The notes beneath the pieces were generated by a model. The model was not told the DNA's origin. It saw only the letters and a program-made list of their open reading frames with translations, and searched no databases. A stretch of DNA of 64,000 nucleotides from Centrapalus pauciflorus. Lineage: Eukaryota > Streptophyta > Magnoliopsida > Asterales > Asteraceae. Each line of letters starts with the position of its first letter. The stretch's first letter is position 1. Positions 58,800 to 64,000 of this stretch are shown in pieces. The position numbers were made by a program, and so were the translations under genes. The DNA lies in the NCBI GenBank assembly GCA_020465985.1, contig JAANYP010000161.1:248001-312000 (forward strand), written 5' to 3'.

Positions 58800-59478
58800 G
58801 ATTTTGGGAGAGAGAGAGATGTTATTGCTTTTCTAGATAACCAGTAACTTCGAAACATTTACCAAATGACGGATTCTACCACACTTTGAACATTTTAACA
58901 TGTTAGGAGTTGTTGAAGGATATCCTGTGATTTCAAAACACCTGACTATTGTATGACCACTTCTTTCGCATTTTTTACATTTTAAATCAGGGTTAGCAAC
59001 AGACCTTTGTTGAGGAAGCAACCTTAACACTTGAAAGAGGATTCCTTGTCAAAATATTGTTTATTATGGATTGATAGATATTATCAAGGCCCATTAGAAA
59101 CTGTATAAGTTTTAAAAGATTAGCATGATTTTCAACATCTTTAGATGCGTCACAAGTACATTAAGGGAGCTTTAACATGATATTGTGTTGTTTCCAAAGA
59201 GAATTTAACATGTGATAATAATCAGAAATAGGCATCCCATTTTGATTAAGAGAATTGATTTGATGATGTGAATTGAATACAAAAGATCCATCCACTTTAT
59301 CATATGTATCTTTTAATTCACTTCACATTTCATAAGCAATTTTTGAATATATTCGACCATTTTCCTTACAGATGGATCTCAATATCCAAGAGATAACCAC
59401 AGGATTACACGTGTCCCACTGATGGCTAAGAAGTTGATTAGTAAGACTTTTCCAAAGAAGCATCAATAAATCCCATTT
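58800..59478 (-). pseudogene. gag: D gag, 5' truncated
   Basis: Capsid phrases are readable across stops (VISWILRSICKENG, SELKDTYDKVDGS, NQNGMPISDYYHMLNSLW, LIQFLMGLDNIYQSI). A zinc knuckle CKKCERSGHTIVRC with EITGYP follows (about 58920-58985), and then a second, decayed knuckle CSKCGRIRH. This gag type differs from A, B and C. The start is cut by the LTR at 59479. Confidence 0.75.
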
Positions 59479-60261
59479 TGTAACATCCTGATATTTAATT
59501 ATTGTAATTGAGATTTATTAGTTTAAAATTGTAATTTAAGTTGGATCGTATTTTAACTAATTATAAAAGTCGGTTGCTTTATCCAGAAATTGATGATTTA
59601 AATTTATAAAGTTAATATGATTATTATTAAGTGGTTGAGATGATAAAATAAAGATTTAATTTTTATTTAATGGAATTTAAGAATTTGATTGCTATTTTGA
59701 AGAATTAAGAAATTTTAGAATTTCTAGTTTTAATTATTTAAGTATGATGATTTATAAGTTATATTGATATTGAAATCAAGACACAAATCGGTATTTAAGA
59801 AAATTAGAAAGTTAAGGGGTTGAATGTGTTAAAGTGGGAAAAAGGGGACAATAAAAGACATAAGTCTTTTAACTTCTGACCACTCATCTCTCTCTCTCTA
59901 CATTCTCTCTAAACCAAAGAAACTCACGGTTCTCTCTATTCTCCAAATCAAGAGCAACGAAAACGTCAAATTGAAGGCTGAAAATCGGGATTCAAGTTGT
60001 TTAGAAGGAACTATATACATTACAACAAACGATTTAAGGTAAATATCCCTCTAAAATTCGAATTTAAGGGTTTTATGTTTCGGTTTTGGATAAAAACGAA
60101 TATGAGATTTTGGTTCAAAATAGGTTATGCATGTTAAATATTCTTGTGGGTTTATGTAAATTAAGTCTTGTGAGAGTTATATACAAAATTTCAAGTTTTG
60201 ATTTAAACTATAAGTATGATTTTTGAGAGATAAAGTCGTGAGTTCTGTGTGTTTTCGTGAG

Positions 60262-60680
60262 TACTGAAACAAGCAAAAGGGTACCGAAACCTTTAAGGTT
60301 TCGGTATTACCCCTACCGAGACCTGCTGATAATAGTGGAACTAGCACTGAAACCATGTATATATACCGAGACCATGGCTTATATACTGAAACCTACATGT
60401 TTTCGGTAATTTACCGAAATACACACAAGCATGTACCGAAACCTTAAACTACCGAAACTCCTCCCCCATACCGAAACTATATATATATGCATGCTCAAAT
60501 ACTGAAACCATTAGCATGTACCGAAACAAAATGGAGGTACCGAAACCATAATACCGAAACTATGTATTTAAGGTTTCGGTACATAATACCGAAACTTGGA
60601 AGGTTGCGGGAATGACCGAGAACCAACCAAAGCTACCGAAACTTTATGGATTGGGTAAACACATGTACCGAAACCTCTAT
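60262..60680. repeat. ACCGAAAC word array inside LTR E
   Basis: I count eleven ACCGAAA words on the plus strand, several ACTGAAAC or ACCGAGAC variants, and three inverted TTCGGTA words, at irregular spacing. The second LTR copy (62207 on) lacks most of this stretch. It is not a CRISPR array: units are short and spacers vary from 0 to tens of bases. Confidence 0.85.
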
Positions 60681-60743
60681 CTTTACTTCCTTTCTTGTTA
60701 ATCTCGATTGCATGCATGAAAGGGTGTGTATGCATGTGAGCAG

Positions 60744-60746
<3 letters not shown>

Positions 60747-60841
<95 letters not shown>
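60747..60841. repeat. Compound microsatellite (AC)n(AT)n(AC)n
   Basis: (AC) 60747-60782, (AT) 60783-60826, (AC) 60827-60841. Reading frames through it (CVCVCVYIYIYI) are artefacts. Confidence 0.95.
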
Positions 60842-62206
60842 AATTTAAGTATGATTGTTGGGTGTGATGGGAAATAATTAAAGATAGAGCTACCAAATCC
60901 ATCACAACATTTTATTGTATATACAAGTATACAATCATTAACATATTTAAATATAGTCATCTCGGTTGGGTTTGATTTGTGAAAATAAAATAGAAACTAT
61001 CGGACCTTCTTTAATTCAGTTATATAATGATAATTTCCGGACATTATGGAAATCTCAGAAATGGGAGATTAAAGTATAATTTTCGGATTACAATTCCGAG
61101 GGAATTACGCTATAATTTGAGAAAGTTGATGGAACTTATTGATAAGTTATTGAAGGGATAAATTGGGAATAATTAATCCATCAAGTAAAAGGATTTAAAT
61201 ATGAATTTCGGGTGTCAGTTCCGAATGTCGTATTATTTTTATTGGTACAAATTGATGCTCATTCACGTATGAACATGTTTATAATATACTTTCCTTATGG
61301 AAATGAAACAGGTCCCTTGTGGTGTTATTTAACCCACAGTGGGGTACTTTGTGTGTCCGGTTGAAAGCCCGAAGAGAAATAAAATTGCTTAAAGTTTAAT
61401 AACGCACCCACTGTGAGTACATATGATTTCGCATGTTTATATCTGCTTTATGATTGCTATTGCCTGCTGAGACATGTTGCTTCATTTTTCGTTTGGAATT
61501 CTACTAACTTACGTAGATTTAGATGCACATTCTTATTTGATGCATGTCCGTTCGTTTGTTGTGCATCTAACGATGGACCGGTGGGTCGCATCTGTTACTC
61601 TGATGTTACTGCGCTATATGACCGGGAGCTGATCCCTCCGAGGTTCTGGTAGGCAGTATGTCATCCCCGATGTTATGTCTGTCTCAGATGGGTGGGTTTC
61701 ATACCGAGCTTTGGGCTCGTAGGAGCGACGGCTCATGTGTGTCGTACTATGTGTACGTGGAGAGTGCACGACGTGTGTCGTCGGTGTACTCTTGTGGGCT
61801 TCATAAAGATTTATAAAGTGCGTAAATCATTGTATTCACTAAGCATTCGCTTATCCCTCAGTTGCTTTATTTTTACAGGAAAAGGAAAGTCTGCAGCCGG
61901 ACCGTCTAGCTAGGTCATTTGTTCAAGTTATTGAAGAATATCTACTACTCAGCGTGGTAATTGGATAATGGGATTGTTTTTATAATATGTATTTGTGATG
62001 ATTGTAATGTTATTGAGTATGTAGACTTAGAATTGGAACCTTGTAGTACAGTAGAGAGTTTGAAACTGTTGTATCATTTCAATTATGTACCTTTATGCTT
62101 CCGCACTTTAATTAAGCTTTCAGATCATTATGTAATTTATGTTTGGTGTTTAATCCTGGGTGTTATGTAATTGTGGTTAAATGTGGCAAGGGTGTCACAC
62201 GAGATT

Positions 62207-62628
62207 TTGAATGTGTTAAAGTGGGAAAATGGGGAAAATAAAAGACATAAGTCTTTTAACTTCTGACCACTCATCTCTCTCTCTACATTCTCTCTAAACC
62301 AAAGAAACTCACGGTTCTCTCTATTCTCCAAATCAAGAGCAACAAAAACGTCAAATTGAAGGCTGAAAATCGGGATTCAAGTTGTTTAGAAGGAACTATA
62401 TACATTACAACAAATGATTTAACGTAAATATCCCTCTAATATTCGAATTTAAGGGTTTTATGTTTCGGTTTTGGATGAAAACGAATATGAGATTTTGGTT
62501 CAAAATAGGTTATGCAAGTTAGTGATTGAAGATGTAGTAAACACATGTACCGCAACCTCTATCTTTACTTCCTTTTTTGTTAATCTCGATTGCATGCATG
62601 AAATGGTGTGTATGCATGTGAGCAGTAT

Positions 62629-62693
<65 letters not shown>

Positions 62694-64000
62694 AATTTAA
62701 GTATGATTGTTGGGTGTGATGGGAAATAATTAAAGATAGAGCTACCAAATCCATCACAACATTTTATTGTATATACAAGTATACAATCATTAACATATTT
62801 AAATATAGTCATCTCGGTTGGGTTTGATTTGTGAAAATAAAATAGAAACTATCGGACCTTCTTTAATTCAGTTATATAATGATAATTTCCGGACATTATG
62901 GAAGTCTCAGAAATGGGAGATTAAAGTATAATTTTCGGATTACAATTCCGAGGGAATTATGCTATAATTTGAGAAAATTGATGAAACTTATTGATAAGTT
63001 ATTGAAGGGATAAATTGGGAATAATTAATCCATCAAGTAAAAGGATTTAAATATGAATTTCGGGTGTCAGTTCCGAATGTCGTATTATTTTTATTGGTAC
63101 AAATTGATGCTCATTCACGTATGAACATGTTTATAATATACTTTCCTTATGGAAATGAAACAGGTCCCTTGTGGTGTTATTTAACCCACAGTGGTGTACT
63201 TTGTGAGTCCGGTTGAAAGCCCGAAGAGAAATAAAATTGCTTATAGTTTAATAACGCACCCACTGTGACTACATATGATTTCGCATGTTTATATCTGCTT
63301 TATGATTGCTATTGCCTGCTGAGACATGTTGCTTCATTTTTCATTTGGAATTCTACTAACTTACGTAGATTTTCATGCACATTCTTATTTGATGCATGTA
63401 CGTTCGTTTGTTGTGCATCTAGCGATGGACCAGTGGGTCGCATCTGTTACTCCGATGTTACTGCGCTATATGACCCGGAGGTGATCCCTCCGAGGTTCTG
63501 GTAGGCAGTATGTCATCCCCGATGTTATGTCTGTCTCAGACGGTTGGGTTTCATACCGGGCTTTGGGCTCGTAGGAGCGACGGCTCATGTGTGTCGTACT
63601 TTATGTACGTGGAGAGTGCACGACGTGTGTCGTCGGTGTACTCTTGTCGGCTTCATAAAGATTTATAAAGTGCGTAAATCTGTGTATTCACTAAGCATTC
63701 GCTTATCCCTCAGTTGCTTTATTTTTACAGGAAAAGGAAAGTCTGCACCCGGACCGTCTAGCTAGGTCATTTGTTCAAGTGATTGAAGAATATCTACTAC
63801 TCAGCGTGGTAATTGGATAATGGGATTGTTTTTATAATATGTATTTGGGATGATTGTAATGTTATTGAGTATGTAGACTTAGAATTGGAACCTTGTAGTA
63901 CAGTAGAGAGTTTGAAACTGTTGTATCATTTTAATTATGTACCTTTATGCTTCCGCACTTTAATTAAGCTTTCAGATCATTATGTAATTTATGTTTGGTG
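62207..64000 (+). repeat. LTR E, copy 2, partial, runs off the window
   Basis: From TTTTGAATGTGTTAAAGTGG onward this repeats 59816-62149 closely, except for about 0.5 kb missing (the ACCGAAAC array and its left flank, about 60133-60640 of copy 1). It begins about 340 bp inside the LTR, so the junction at 62200-62207 is not a normal LTR end. It is either an internally deleted element (LTR, almost no interior, partial LTR) or a tandem duplication. Confidence 0.85.
62629..62692. repeat. Compound microsatellite, copy 2
   Basis: Counterpart of 60747-60841 with different run lengths: short AC, long AT, longer AC at the 3' side. Confidence 0.93.

Larger units (their letters stand above)
56104..59478 (-). 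mobile_element. Copia element D, both ends cut
   Basis: Remnant of a third copia lineage on the minus strand: gag, integrase and RT readable in order with many stops. The left end stops in RT where the B2 LTR starts. The right end stops in gag where a gypsy-type LTR starts at 59479. No LTR of its own remains. It is the oldest layer in this part of the nest. Confidence 0.8.
59479..62199 (+). mobile_element. Gypsy-type LTR E, copy 1 (2.7 kb)
   Basis: Starts TGTAACATCCTG and ends AGGGTGTCACA. Non-coding; short open frames inside come from simple repeats. Long LTRs with TGTAACA..TGTTACA-like ends and a late CACTAAGCATT...TTTTTACAG region (61838-61878) are typical of Tekay/Del-type gypsy elements, which is my inference. 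It lies inside element D gag. No matching 5-bp duplicate (CATTT at the left) is found at the right end, where a second partial copy follows almost at once. Confidence 0.6.

Noticed and set aside
60262..60680. CRISPR-like repeat array
   Set aside because: Plant nuclear DNA; unit of about 8 bp, irregular spacing, both orientations.
60568..60960. Open frames with CVCV and YIYI runs (also at 62500-62812)
   Set aside because: Pure products of the AC/AT microsatellites in LTR E.
61413..61913. Open frames of 70-80 codons repeated at 63265-63765
   Set aside because: They lie in LTR E, differ by substitutions without coding bias, and match no family I know; LTR sequence explains the repetition.

Overview
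The window is plant nuclear DNA, almost certainly from a eudicot. It begins inside a TIR-NBS-LRR (TNL) resistance-type gene, a class absent from grasses. After that it is nearly all nested LTR retrotransposons. The family mix (long Ty1/copia elements with an extra 3' ORF, plus Ty3/gypsy-type LTRs) fits a large, repeat-rich genome. Asteraceae is my guess, but the sequence alone does not prove it. I find no tRNA, rRNA, CRISPR array or clearly intact host gene.

Layout: (1) 3-1306, 3' half of a TNL gene broken by an in-frame stop and a lost LRR region. (2) 1307-8146, intergenic DNA with a 2-kb tandem duplication (3682-5691, 5692-7681), ending in a Helitron-like 3' terminus. (3) 8180-27318, copia element B1 (+), heavily mutated and split by copia element A1 (13747-25717, - strand, TSD GTTAA). 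(4) 27319-40635, copia element C (- strand). Its 3' end is lost at a scrambled junction with B1, and its extra 3' ORF is split by a putative solo gypsy LTR (29597-31393) lying between 533-bp direct repeats. (5) 40650-56103, copia element B2 (- strand, same family as B1), split by copia element A2 (41937-55356, - strand, TSD CCATT). (6) 56104-59478, copia element D (- strand), cut by B2 on the left and by a gypsy-type LTR on the right. (7) 59479-64000, that LTR (2.7 kb) and a second, partial copy running off the window.

A1 and A2 are two copies of one family. The order in the element sense (right to left on the map) is LTR, PBS matching initiator tRNA-Met, gag, protease, integrase, reverse transcriptase, RNase H, about 2 kb of non-coding spacer, one long extra ORF of about 1,000 codons, polypurine tract, LTR. 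C has the same plan with a shorter spacer. The N-terminal domain of the extra ORF looks homologous between A and C although the elements otherwise belong to different copia groups. This added ORF, and a set of three evenly spaced, covarying hairpins in the spacer upstream of it in both A copies, are the most interesting items here.

All pol genes in the window are damaged. A1 lost the RT catalytic YVDD segment and, in frame, the nucleocapsid part of gag. The two LTRs differ at 13 of 644 positions in A1 and 18 of 666 in A2 (hand counts), so both insertions are fairly young and younger than the B elements they sit in.
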